DNA of 28,835 nt from NCBI GenBank assembly GCA_002424645.1, contig DIKU01000011.1, forward strand, positions 39,677-68,511, written 5' to 3'. Origin of the DNA: Pelobacter sp. UBA5610. GTDB lineage: Bacteria; Desulfobacterota; Desulfuromonadia; Desulfuromonadales; Syntrophotaleaceae. This document shows, piece after piece, positions 8,397-17,364 of this stretch (the first letter of the stretch is position 1; the number at the start of each line of letters is the position of its first letter). Under the pieces are notes generated by a model. It ran no database searches. It was not told the DNA's origin and was given only the letters and a program-made list of their open reading frames with translations. Position numbers and translations under genes: made by a program.

Positions 8397-10430
8397 TTAT
8401 TGCCGATTAAACCGGGTTGTTGATCTCATCTGCCTTAGACCCTGGTCTGAATGTTTTGTTTTGAAAATCCAGAGACAATACAGTTTTTCATATGATAGTT
8501 CATTGTCATCAGCATATTTGACGGGAAAAATAAGTTTTGGAATATTAGCATGTGGACTTTTCCCGGCTATCAAAGTAATGGCACAATTGAGAGTTTTAAT
8601 TGGAGTCTTTTCGTCTAGGACAAAGACTTTCAGACTGTTTGTCAGTTCTGAAAGGTTTATAGCAAGGTCTGATATGTTAAGTATCAAAATTGCCTTTAAC
8701 TGTCCATTCATTTTGAGTGAAAATATTTCGCGCTCTTTTTTAATGTCAATTGCTTTATATTCAAGATGGAGGCTGTTCTGCTCCAAAGACTCCGACTCCA
8801 AATCAAGGGCATTGATTAGCAGCCCCCCTGATAGGGTTTCATAGAAGGCTGTAAAGTCAAGCATATCCTCCTGGGATGCTTTCTTTAATTCCCAGGGGCC
8901 CGTCAGGTCCCAGGCGCAAGATGTGGCTATGTCCTGGTGGTAATAAGCGAAGGTATCGATCGAACAGCCTTTTGGATCATTGAGTTCTTCGGTTACACCG
9001 CCAAAGACACGACTGGGGAATCGATTTTCGGGACGAAAATAACAAATCACATAGTCCATATGCATGGAATAGATGCTGTGTGAATCGTTGATAAAACTTC
9101 CCATTTGGTTAAGAACGGCGATGCCAGCCTTGCGGCCTTTGGTTCCCTTGGCAGCATGGTGATGAATCATCCATGCCTTTTCATAAAAACGCAGTGTTGA
9201 AATATGCCCCAGAATAGCACCTTTGTCTCTATAGATAAAATGACGGGCAATGTTGGGGTTTTCGGTGTAAAGGGTTTGATAGACCTGTTTTGCCCTTTCT
9301 TTGTTTTCTTGCAGGTGTTTGTATTTTTGGGGATAGATAAACCCTGATTCAAAAAAGAAATGCCAAAGTTCATCCATGTCTACGGTGTCACAAATATAGG
9401 CATTGGGGTCGCAGGCATGCTGTAGCAGTCCCAGAAGTTGCACATGCTCATTTACGGCCATGTCGAGAAAAACGATGCCGCACCGGGAGTTCTCCTTGTG
9501 GTCTTCCTCGAAAGTGGTCCGATGAATAATCTGGCCGTCAAAGGTTAATTGGAAGTTGTTGGTAAAGCGGAGTTTAACGTTTTTCAGGAACATGCCGGGC
9601 AGCAGCACAGGGTTGCTTCGATCTTCCTCGACCGACAATCCTGATCCGGAGATATTGACAACCTTGAGATTTACGAGCTTTTTGGTGAGCGGATGTAAAA
9701 AAACAACGCTGGGAAGAGGAAGTAATTCCTGGCGAGTGCTCCGCGATTTTTTAGCTCTGAAGCGTTTGGTATTGTCCGTAGTCGGGCAGAGAACGAATTC
9801 CCTGTTTTGTTTGGCTATGCTTTCACGAACAATTTTGCACTCTCCGCAATAGATGGTCTCATTGCCGTCCTGAAAAAGGATATTGACGGGCCGTTCTGAG
9901 TTTAGCCATTGATAGGATTGGGGAGGCTCAAGCGCAATTTGTACGCAAAAGGACAAGGCGTTGAAGTCAGTCAGCCTTCCTTGAAACAGCGCGCTGTTTT
10001 GTATCAGAGAGACGCGGATGTCGGGACACCGGTAACGTTCTACTTTTCGGAGGCCTATTCTCGTGCAGGATTCAGGCAACCCGACTCTGATCCCTGTGCT
10101 ATTGCATTCAACGTGTGTGGGGTAGACAAGAAGTGAATCCCGCCCCATGGGTACGATAATGTTATCCAGTTTAAACGCCGGAAAGTTTGACGGAATGTTG
10201 TCAGGGGACTGCCATACACAATCCAGTTGGGTGCCTGAGCAGGGCAAGGGGGAAGCGTTGAGGGCTATCGTGCGATCAAAGTCATTATGCCGGAAATTGG
10301 CGATTATATGGTTGTTTTGAAAGTTTAAATAGTTCAGTCGATTAATAAGGACATCCAGCGATACTTGCTTGTGCTGTTCCGGTTGGACGTCGGAGACAGC
10401 GGGGTCGGAGCAGTTAATCATAACTTCCAC
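8397..10430 (-). CDS. PilZ protein fused to a GNAT-like acyltransferase domain
   Basis: A 677-residue cytoplasmic protein without signal peptide or membrane segment. Residues 1-210 look like a degenerate PilZ/YcgR-N-type module (RKVER at 128-132 but no clear second motif). A better PilZ domain spans about 222-340, with basic Arg230/Arg233, NISGSG (259-264) and RCGIVFLD (316-323). Residues about 375-660 resemble a two-lobed GNAT acyltransferase: HFIYRDKGAILGHISTLRFY, then WMIHHHAA, GIAVLNQM and a second half with AYYHQD. I recognise the fold pattern, not a substrate, so the function 'c-di-GMP-responsive acyl transfer' is inference. The start is GTG (AGGTG four bases before); an ATG three codons later is possible. 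The gene looks AT-richer than its surroundings. It sits between the two HD-GYP genes in one operon. Confidence 0.8.
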   Translation of the reverse strand: MEVMINCSDPAVSDVQPEQHKQVSLDVLINRLNYLNFQNNHIIANFRHNDFDRTIALNASPLPCSGTQLDCVWQSPDNIPSNFPAFKLDNIIVPMGRDSLLVYPTHVECNSTGIRVGLPESCTRIGLRKVERYRCPDIRVSLIQNSALFQGRLTDFNALSFCVQIALEPPQSYQWLNSERPVNILFQDGNETIYCGECKIVRESIAKQNREFVLCPTTDNTKRFRAKKSRSTRQELLPLPSVVFLHPLTKKLVNLKVVNISGSGLSVEEDRSNPVLLPGMFLKNVKLRFTNNFQLTFDGQIIHRTTFEEDHKENSRCGIVFLDMAVNEHVQLLGLLQHACDPNAYICDTVDMDELWHFFFESGFIYPQKYKHLQENKERAKQVYQTLYTENPNIARHFIYRDKGAILGHISTLRFYEKAWMIHHHAAKGTKGRKAGIAVLNQMGSFINDSHSIYSMHMDYVICYFRPENRFPSRVFGGVTEELNDPKGCSIDTFAYYHQDIATSCAWDLTGPWELKKASQEDMLDFTAFYETLSGGLLINALDLESESLEQNSLHLEYKAIDIKKEREIFSLKMNGQLKAILILNISDLAINLSELTNSLKVFVLDEKTPIKTLNCAITLIAGKSPHANIPKLIFPVKYADDNELSYEKLYCLWIFKTKHSDQGLRQMRSTTRFNRQ

Positions 10431-10473
10431 GTGGCACCTGCAGGTTTCAGTTTTTGCAAATCATCAAAGATGT

Positions 10474-12756
10474 TCAAGCGTGAACCCGCTCAGCAAAGCC
10501 GCGGGTAAAGTTGTATACTGCATCGCTGGCTTGCCGATGAAGGCCAACGAACTCGACGCCGAATCCGGAAGGGAAGGCAAGCTTGCGGGGCAGGGTCGTG
10601 TGGTTTACCCAGGCAACCCGCCCTCCCGCTTCTATGATATTGCTGGGACTGTTCGGGAGAAAGAAAGATAGTTTGATCGGGGTGCCTTCGCTGATTGCGG
10701 AATTGCTTGCGACAAAAATGCCCCCGGTGCTTATGTCTGTACTTGTGCCGAAAATCGAATGTCCCTGGTTTTCAAAAACGACAGGGGTGCGGCAAGGGAC
10801 GCGCACGATCTCGCGTTTAACCGCAGGCGCTTGGCGCAGCATGCGTTCGTAATCTTCGGGATATGTTTTTTTGAAATAATTCAAAAAGGCTTTTACTATT
10901 TTTCCATCAAAATGGGAAAAGGCTTCTTGTTTTAAAACTTTGTAGGCGATATTGAGGGGCATGGGTTCCCGATAGTGACGCTGAGCCGTAATGGCTTCAA
11001 AAAAATCCGCAACGGCAATGATTTTTGAACCGATAGGGATTTCTGCGTCTGTCAGTCCTTTCGGGTAGCCGCTTCCGTCGATTTTTTCATGGTGTGCGCC
11101 GGCAACTACCGGAACGCGTTTGTAGATACCTTCGAAGTTGATCTGTTTCAAAATGCTATGAGTTTGCTGGGCGTGGGTTTTGACAATATCGTACTCCTCA
11201 ACCGTCAGCCTGCCGGTTTTTTTGAGGATGGCGTCGGGTACGGCAATCTTTCCATAGTCGTGCAAAAGAGCGGCGACTCGGACCATTTCACAATAGTCTT
11301 CGGAAAGACTCAGCTCTCTACAGATACCCAGGGAGTATTCCGTAACTTTTTCGGAGTGGCCGGCGGTCAAGGGGTCTCTTGCATCGATGGTAGCGGCCAA
11401 TACATGCAAGGTGGAATTGAATTGACGCTTACGCGATGCCAGCAGTTGTGCGTTGCGGATGCTTACCCCGATAACGCTTGCAAGACCGCTGAGTAAATTC
11501 AGGTCGCTTTGCGTCAGCGGACGGTTTGTGTGGGTATGGTCGACGGTCAGTACACCGAGCGCCTTGCCGTCACACACGATCGGACAGCAAATGACGGCAC
11601 GGCACCCTGTTTTTCGTAGAAAATTAAGACTGTAGTCCGGCAGGTTGACCTGTGGTTCATGGATATCGTTGATGAGAAATGGTTTCATTTCCCGGAAAAC
11701 AATGGTGAAGATATCCTCCGTTGGTCGTGTGCTTATCGGGAAAAGGGTATTTTTTAACAACAATTTTACCCGGGGAGGGAGTCCAAAGCCGACCCGAAAA
11801 TTCAGACGGGTTTTGTCCGCATCCGCCAGCAGGATCAGCCCTCTGTCGAAATCGAGACGCTTTTCAAAAGTTTGCGAGACGCTTTGAAGGATGTCTTCGA
11901 TGGTAGTCTTGCTGCTGATGGCTTGAGAGATCTCGTTGGTAAGTAAGGCATTGTTGTAGTTCCTGCTTATTTGATCAACCATCTCTTGGGAAGAATTGCG
12001 CATGTGCAGCAGGCTTTTGGAGAGATGTTTTTTTTGAAGATGATCGGTAAGCATCGACATCCCGAAAAAAAAGCCGGCCGACACAGGTAGTGTCGCTTGT
12101 AAAGCAAACTGCGGATTAAAAAAACAGGTGATCGCTGGCGCGGTCAGGGCGGCAAAGCCCGATACTTTACGAATTTTTTGAAAAGTTTGACACAGAGAAG
12201 GTTTCCAGTTGATCAGGTAGAGGCAGTGATCATTCTGCCGGTTTACACATTCAGGGTGATCAATGTGCGGTATCTCCAGGTCGAAGACGGTCACAATCGC
12301 TTCGAAAATCCCTTTTCGAAATTGACATTGACCCGGATTCTCCGTGATGCCAGGTCGTGTTTTGACCTTTATTTCTATCTGGCTGGGGCCGGGTTGTCTG
12401 CATTCAAATTCACAGGAATGCGCAAGGTTGGCCATGGTTTGTTTCAGGTTTTTAAACGCATTGGCAGGGGACGAAAACCCTAAAATGTATTGGCGGATGA
12501 GCCCGTTGGCCTCCGTGGCGGCGGCAAAACGTCCTGCCTCGCGCGCAATTTGGGGATCACCGGTTTCCTTGGCGATGTTGTTGTAAAAAGAATCAAATTT
12601 CTGTTGAGTGAACCAGTGATGAGGATCCGCTACTTCGTGGGGTTCGATATTTGATTTTCTTAATAATAGGTCGGGCTTGATATGATCATACCTCTGGCGG
12701 AGAAGTTTGAGGTAGATATTGAATATTTTGCTGTTGTATAGAGGTTCGCCGCTCAT
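10474..12756 (-). CDS. Membrane HD-GYP phosphodiesterase with V4R-like, GAF and PilZ domains (copy B)
   Basis: Paralogue of the gene at 6046, 760 residues with the same domain order, first gene of the operon. The V4R-like region spans about 1-185 with Cys144, His167, Cys170 and Cys178 matching copy A at a constant offset. A hydrophobic region at about 198-236 is probably a membrane hairpin. The GAF domain is at about 275-435. HD-GYP spans about 445-630 with GHSEKV, LLHDYGKI (His499-Asp500), HHEKIDGSGYP (His555, His556) and ADFFEAIT, all apparently intact. PilZ spans about 643-755 with REIVR (648-652) and DISTGG (674-679). It should degrade c-di-GMP to pGpG/GMP under control of its own sensors. 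The start follows AAGG by five bases, and 43 bases separate it from the next gene. The HD-GYP cores are nearly identical while the N-termini have diverged, suggesting old tandem duplication. Confidence 0.9.
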   Translation of the reverse strand: MSGEPLYNSKIFNIYLKLLRQRYDHIKPDLLLRKSNIEPHEVADPHHWFTQQKFDSFYNNIAKETGDPQIAREAGRFAAATEANGLIRQYILGFSSPANAFKNLKQTMANLAHSCEFECRQPGPSQIEIKVKTRPGITENPGQCQFRKGIFEAIVTVFDLEIPHIDHPECVNRQNDHCLYLINWKPSLCQTFQKIRKVSGFAALTAPAITCFFNPQFALQATLPVSAGFFFGMSMLTDHLQKKHLSKSLLHMRNSSQEMVDQISRNYNNALLTNEISQAISSKTTIEDILQSVSQTFEKRLDFDRGLILLADADKTRLNFRVGFGLPPRVKLLLKNTLFPISTRPTEDIFTIVFREMKPFLINDIHEPQVNLPDYSLNFLRKTGCRAVICCPIVCDGKALGVLTVDHTHTNRPLTQSDLNLLSGLASVIGVSIRNAQLLASRKRQFNSTLHVLAATIDARDPLTAGHSEKVTEYSLGICRELSLSEDYCEMVRVAALLHDYGKIAVPDAILKKTGRLTVEEYDIVKTHAQQTHSILKQINFEGIYKRVPVVAGAHHEKIDGSGYPKGLTDAEIPIGSKIIAVADFFEAITAQRHYREPMPLNIAYKVLKQEAFSHFDGKIVKAFLNYFKKTYPEDYERMLRQAPAVKREIVRVPCRTPVVFENQGHSIFGTSTDISTGGIFVASNSAISEGTPIKLSFFLPNSPSNIIEAGGRVAWVNHTTLPRKLAFPSGFGVEFVGLHRQASDAVYNFTRGFAERVHA

Positions 12757-13241
12757 ACGACCTTAGCCCTTGTCGTGCTTCAAGTCTTGAAGAAAAATGT
12801 TGATGACCGAACTCGGTATATAGAGAGGCATTTTTATATCAAGTCGTTCCTGCTCCCCAAGCAGGCCAGAGGAGAAAACTTTCACTTATCATACACTTCG
12901 CGGCGATTTTTGCAATTTATTCATTGTTGGTCAAGCTTAATATGTTTCCGGTGTGAAAAGTTAAACCTTGGACGACTGGATACAGCCAGTGTCGCTACAC
13001 ATCCATCTGGTTTGAAGCTTGATTGGCTGGACCGGACAGTTGTCCTGGATGGTGCCAATAAAAAATACGTCATAATTGTCTTTTTTACAAAATCAAATGG
13101 GATGTCCTGGAGCCGCACGATGGTCGGTGAGAGCGTGTTCGTACAGGGTGCTAGTGGAAATTTGAAGCTGGATTCGATGGTGTTCGATTTACCACGGTCA
13201 TACCGCAGTCAAAGTAGGCGAAATGTGAGGAACAAAGTGGA
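12757..13241. other. 485-base geneless region between rarA and the c-di-GMP operon
   Basis: No convincing gene: the open frames here lack ribosome sites and family features. It must contain the promoter of the c-di-GMP operon; a weak candidate on the minus strand is TTGATA (12842-12837) with TATACC 16 bases on. A dyad GGACAGTTGTCC lies at 13034-13045, inside a larger imperfect inverted repeat bounded by TTGGC and GCCAA, and could be an operator. I see no terminator for rarA with a U tract. Confidence 0.5.
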
Positions 13242-14552
13242 TTATTTTGGTTCGTTTTCAGATTTGCGCCGATCTTCAAATTCCTGCATGCGTTTTTCGT
13301 AGCCTCTTTCAGAGGACTGGTAAAAGCGTTTTCCGCGCAAAGCTTCCGGAAGATAGTCCTGGTCAACCCAGGCTTCCGGGTAGTCGTGTGGATATCGGTA
13401 ACCATCCCCATAGCCGATATCTTTCATCAGGCGGGTCGGTGCGTTGCGCAGATGGGCGGGAATCGGAAGGGCGCCGCTTTGGCGAACGGCCTCCAGGGCC
13501 CGGTCTATGGCGAGGTAGGCAGCGTTGCTTTTTGGGGCGCATGCCAGGTAGGTTGCCGCTTGGGCAAGGGGGATCCGGCCCTCGGGCATACCGATAAAAT
13601 GTACCGCCTGTTGGGTCGCAACGGCCAGTTGCAGCCCGCGGGGGTCTGCATTGCCGACATCCTCGGCAGCAAAAATGACCATGCGTCGAGCGATGAATAA
13701 GGGGTCTTCTCCTGCCACGATCATGCGAGCCAGCCAATAGAGGGCGGCGTCAGGATCGGAACCCCTGAGGCTTTTTATGAAGGCAGAAATGACGTTGTAG
13801 TGTTCTTCGGCGCCCTTGTCGTAGCGTATGCCTCGTTGTTGCAACGCATCTTTGATTGCCTGCACATTGATGGCCGATTGTCCTTTGCTTAAATCCGCGG
13901 CCACTTCCAGGGCGTTCAGGGCGATGCGGGCATCTCCCTGGGCTTGCTGTGCGAGAAAGGCCAGCGACTCGCGGTCTGTTTCGGGAAAGGCGCCGGACAG
14001 ACCCCGTGGATCGGATAGGGCTCGCTCCAGCAAACGTTCGATGTCGGATGTTTCCAACGGTTGCAGCACAAAGACACGTGAACGGGAAAGAAGGGCGGAG
14101 TTGACTTCAAAAGAAGGATTCTCGGTGGTGGCGCCGATCAGGGTGATGTCACCTTTTTCCACATAGGGTAGAAATGCGTCCTGCTGGGCCTTGTTGAACC
14201 GGTGAATTTCGTCCACAAACAGCAATGTCTTGCGATCATGGTAAGCGCGCTCTTCTCTCGCCTTCTGCACGATTTCCCGGATTTCCTTGATGCCCTGAAG
14301 CACGGCCGAAAAGAATACGAAGCGGCTTCGGGTGGCCCCTGCTATGACTTGCGCCAGAGTGGTTTTGCCCGTTCCCGGCGGACCCCAGAAAATAACCGAT
14401 GATAGGCGGTCGGTCTCAATCAGGCGGCGCAACACCTTGTCTTCGCCGATCAGGTGCTGTTGTCCGACCATTTCTGCAAGCGTTCTGGGACGCATGCGTT
14501 CAGCCATGGGAGCCTGGGCATTTACATGCACGTCGTTTTCAAAGAGATCCAC
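13242..14552 (-). CDS. rarA: Replication-associated recombination protein A (RarA/MgsA AAA ATPase)
   Basis: Clamp-loader-like AAA+ ATPase that acts at stalled or collapsed replication forks; family members are tetramers that interact with SSB. From the chosen GTG it has 436 residues, close to the roughly 447 of the E. coli protein. It opens with DLFEND, as many RarA proteins do, then AERMRPRTLAEMVGQQHL. Walker A is GPPGTGKT (57-64), Walker B is LLFVDEIHRF (110-119), and the sensor region is IGATTENPSFEVNSALLSRSRVF-like. The C-terminal part (HYNVISAFIKSLRGSDPDAA, then EDVGNADP) is the RarA-specific tetramerisation region. AAGGA lies about ten bases before the GTG; a further open extension of 43 codons is not RarA-like. 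It is divergent from nadK. Confidence 0.94.
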   Translation of the reverse strand: MDLFENDVHVNAQAPMAERMRPRTLAEMVGQQHLIGEDKVLRRLIETDRLSSVIFWGPPGTGKTTLAQVIAGATRSRFVFFSAVLQGIKEIREIVQKAREERAYHDRKTLLFVDEIHRFNKAQQDAFLPYVEKGDITLIGATTENPSFEVNSALLSRSRVFVLQPLETSDIERLLERALSDPRGLSGAFPETDRESLAFLAQQAQGDARIALNALEVAADLSKGQSAINVQAIKDALQQRGIRYDKGAEEHYNVISAFIKSLRGSDPDAALYWLARMIVAGEDPLFIARRMVIFAAEDVGNADPRGLQLAVATQQAVHFIGMPEGRIPLAQAATYLACAPKSNAAYLAIDRALEAVRQSGALPIPAHLRNAPTRLMKDIGYGDGYRYPHDYPEAWVDQDYLPEALRGKRFYQSSERGYEKRMQEFEDRRKSENEPK

Positions 14553-14769
14553 CTGTTTTGATCCTTGCCACGAAAAAGAAATTTTGGCTGCCTGTTTTTT
14601 CGGATGATAGCCGTCTGGCGTATTTTCGTCATGCCGGAAAACGTAATGTAGCACACATGGGATATTCGCCACAACTGCCAAGGATGGTCTAAGTTCTTGA
14701 AAGTGATGGACTTTGCTCGAAGGGCTATGTTAGTTTTGCACCTGACTATCCTGGTGGAGAATGTGTGCT

Positions 14770-15627
14770 ATGAGAAAGATTGGTATATACGCGAAATGCA
14801 ATCATCCCGACGCTGTTATGGTGGCTCGCGATGTTGTTTGCTGGTTACGTGGTCGCGGGTTGGAAGTGTTTCTGGAGAAGAGTCTGGCCCAGAATATAGG
14901 AGGGGCGGAACCGGGGTATGACCGCAGCCTCATTCCGGCCATGGTTGACCTGATTATTGTGTTGGGTGGAGATGGCACACTTATTTCGGTCGCTCGTCAG
15001 GTTTGCGGGCGCGACATTCCTATTCTCGGGGTTAACCTTGGCAGTCTCGGCTTTTTGACCGAAGTGACGCGCGGAGAATTGTACCTATCGCTGGAAAAGG
15101 TCCTCCGGGGGGAGTTTACGCTTTCCGAACGTATGATGCTGGAAGCGGTGGTCAGTCGGGAAGGAATGGAAGCAGGAAGGTTTTGTGTTCTCAACGATGT
15201 CGTGATTAACAAAGGGGCCATTGCCCGCATTATCGACATGGAAGTTTCCGTTGATGCCGCCTATTTAACAACCTTTAAGGCCGACGGCTTGATAATTGCA
15301 ACGCCAACCGGGTCGACGGCTTATAATCTTTCCGCGGGGGGGCCGATCATTTCACCGGGGTTGCATTGCCTGGTAGTTACACCGATCTGCCCCCATATGT
15401 TGGCAAATCGTCCTTTGATCGTTTCGGACACGGTATGTATCCGTATCGAGGTCAAGTTCCGTGATCAGGATGTGCTGCTGACAGCAGACGGGCAGGTCGG
15501 GATGGCGCTGGAGGCCGGGGATGTGGTTGAAATTCGCAAGGCACAGCGATGTACCCGACTGATAAAAAGCCCGTCCAAAGAATATTTTGAAGTGTTGCGT
15601 ACCAAATTGGGGTGGGGTGAACGTTGA
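14770..15627 (+). CDS. nadK: NAD kinase
   Basis: Phosphorylates NAD to NADP using ATP or polyphosphate, the only route to NADP; cytoplasmic. The protein of 285 residues has normal family length. Motifs: VLGGDGTLISVAR (GGDGT at 66-70, with the catalytic aspartate), NLGSLGFLTE (89-98), LNDVVINKG (NE/D motif at 142-143) and PTGSTAYNLSAGGPI (179-193). It begins MRKIGIYAK, aligning with other deltaproteobacterial NAD kinases. An ATG nine bases upstream is also possible: the GGTGGAG ribosome site is close to that one and about ten bases from the chosen start. It is followed after 49 bases by recN, a common arrangement, so the two are probably co-transcribed. Confidence 0.95.
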   Translation: MRKIGIYAKCNHPDAVMVARDVVCWLRGRGLEVFLEKSLAQNIGGAEPGYDRSLIPAMVDLIIVLGGDGTLISVARQVCGRDIPILGVNLGSLGFLTEVTRGELYLSLEKVLRGEFTLSERMMLEAVVSREGMEAGRFCVLNDVVINKGAIARIIDMEVSVDAAYLTTFKADGLIIATPTGSTAYNLSAGGPIISPGLHCLVVTPICPHMLANRPLIVSDTVCIRIEVKFRDQDVLLTADGQVGMALEAGDVVEIRKAQRCTRLIKSPSKEYFEVLRTKLGWGER

Positions 15628-15676
15628 ACCCGGATCCTCGGTACGTCTGCCGGGGTTGTTCTATCAAGGGGGAGCT

Positions 15677-17359
15677 ATGCTGACGGATCTCCATATCAGG
15701 CATTTCGCGATCATTGACCGACTGCATGTGTCATTCTGCGGCGGATTTAATGTGTTGACCGGTGAAACGGGAGCCGGTAAGTCGATTATTATCGATGCCG
15801 TTGCGCTTATTCTGGGTGGTCGGGCCAATCCCGATCTGGTAAGAACCGGCGAGGATGAAGCCGTGGTGGAGGCGGTTTTCGATCTTTCCAATAAGCCGCT
15901 TTTGCGTCGTGAATTGGATGAGGGCGGTTTCGGGGACGAAGACGAACTGTTGGTCAAGCGGGTCGTTAACCGCAGCGGACGCAATAAAATTTTTATCAAC
16001 GGCTCCCTTGCCAAGTTATCCCAGTTGCAACCGTTGACCACCCGCTTGATGAATATCTATGGTCAGCACGAACATCAGAGTCTGCAGCGCGTTGAGCATC
16101 ATCTGGCCATGTTGGATCGTTTTGCCGGATTGACGACCGATGTCGAGGATTACGGCAAATTGTTTGCGCAAGTTCGTGAGCAGGATGCGCGTCTGCACGC
16201 TTTGGATGAGGCGGAACAGCAGCGCCACGAGCGCCTTGAACAACTGAAGTTTCAGCAGCTTGAGCTGGCTGCTGCCGGGCTGAAGGATGAGGAGGAGGAC
16301 GAACTTCATTCAGAGCGTCGCTTGATGCAGAATTCCGAGAAGCTGGTGCGGGTGGCTGAGCGCGGCTACGAAACTTTTTATGCTGCTGAAGGGGCGATCA
16401 GTGAACAGCTTGACACGATCGCCGGCGAGTTGGAAAAGCTCTGCGATGTCGATCCGTTTCTGGCGGGGCCGGCCGAGGAAATACGCAGTGCCCTGTATGT
16501 AATTGAAGATGTTGCTTTCAAACTGCGGGAATATGCCGGCCGCGTGGCCTTCGATCCGGGGCGGCAGGCTGAGGTTGAAAAGCGCCTTGATCTTATTGCC
16601 GGGCTGAAACGCAAATATGGCATGAGTGTTGGCGGGATGATCGCCCATGCCGCGGCTATCGATGATCAGGTTGAGGATTTGACCCATGCCGACGCCCGGC
16701 GAGAAAGTTTGAAAAAGGATCTGGCTGCCGACCGGGAGGCCCTTCAGGTTAAAGCTCAGGCTCTTTCGGCCCGGCGGCACCAAGCGGCCGAACAATTGCG
16801 TTGTGCCGTGGAGGTCGAATTAGCCGATTTGGCCATGCAGCGGGCCTCGTTTGAAATGCGTCTGTTTCCCCTTGACGATCCCGGTCCTCTGGGGCTGGAG
16901 CGCGGTGAGTTCTACCTTGCGCCCAACGCGGGTGAGGCGCCTAAGCCTTTGGCATGGATTGCTTCAGGGGGGGAATTATCGCGTATCATGCTGGCCTTGC
17001 GGCGAGCTGCTCCCGGCGGAGATGAAATTTCGACCCTGATCTTTGATGAAGTCGATGCAGGGGTCGGGGGGGTTGCTGCAAGCGCCATCGGGGCCAAGCT
17101 CAGGGATATTGCCGGCCAGTCACAGGTGCTCTGTGTTACACATCTTCCGCAGGTGGCCGCCTGTGCCGATCATCACTTCCGCATTCAAAAGCAGGAAAAA
17201 GATGGACGGACCTTTACCGAGCTGGTTTCGTTGCAGGGTGAACAGCGGGTGGAGGAGATGGCCCGGATGTTGGGCGGAGCTCAGGTGACCGAGCGAACGC
17301 TTGAGCATGCGCGGGAAATCATCGGCCAGTCCATGTCGGGGCAACAAGAAGAGGGGTGA
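15677..17359 (+). CDS. recN: DNA repair protein RecN
   Basis: SMC-like ATPase for double-strand break repair. The protein has 560 residues, in line with the usual 550-570. It begins MLTDLHIRHFAIIDRL and has Walker A GETGAGKS (29-36) followed by IIIDAVALILGGRA. A long coiled-coil middle (about 160-350) is rich in Glu, Gln, Arg and Leu. The ABC signature ASGGELSRIMLALR and Walker B LIFDEVDAGVGG lie near the C-terminus, followed by the H-loop in VLCVTHLPQVAA. The start is fixed by AAGGGGGAG just upstream; the frame is open earlier but overlaps the end of nadK. I found no obvious LexA box in the short spacer, so SOS control, if any, would act further upstream. Confidence 0.96.
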   Translation: MLTDLHIRHFAIIDRLHVSFCGGFNVLTGETGAGKSIIIDAVALILGGRANPDLVRTGEDEAVVEAVFDLSNKPLLRRELDEGGFGDEDELLVKRVVNRSGRNKIFINGSLAKLSQLQPLTTRLMNIYGQHEHQSLQRVEHHLAMLDRFAGLTTDVEDYGKLFAQVREQDARLHALDEAEQQRHERLEQLKFQQLELAAAGLKDEEEDELHSERRLMQNSEKLVRVAERGYETFYAAEGAISEQLDTIAGELEKLCDVDPFLAGPAEEIRSALYVIEDVAFKLREYAGRVAFDPGRQAEVEKRLDLIAGLKRKYGMSVGGMIAHAAAIDDQVEDLTHADARRESLKKDLAADREALQVKAQALSARRHQAAEQLRCAVEVELADLAMQRASFEMRLFPLDDPGPLGLERGEFYLAPNAGEAPKPLAWIASGGELSRIMLALRRAAPGGDEISTLIFDEVDAGVGGVAASAIGAKLRDIAGQSQVLCVTHLPQVAACADHHFRIQKQEKDGRTFTELVSLQGEQRVEEMARMLGGAQVTERTLEHAREIIGQSMSGQQEEG

Positions 17360-17364
17360 ATTTA

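Noticed and set aside
13021..13060. Possible sigma-54 promoter (TGGCAC on the minus strand)
   Set aside because: The required TTGC element is not present at the proper distance.
12775..13302. Plus-strand open frame of 175 codons
   Set aside because: No ribosome site, no domain, and it runs into the antisense of rarA; treated as non-coding.
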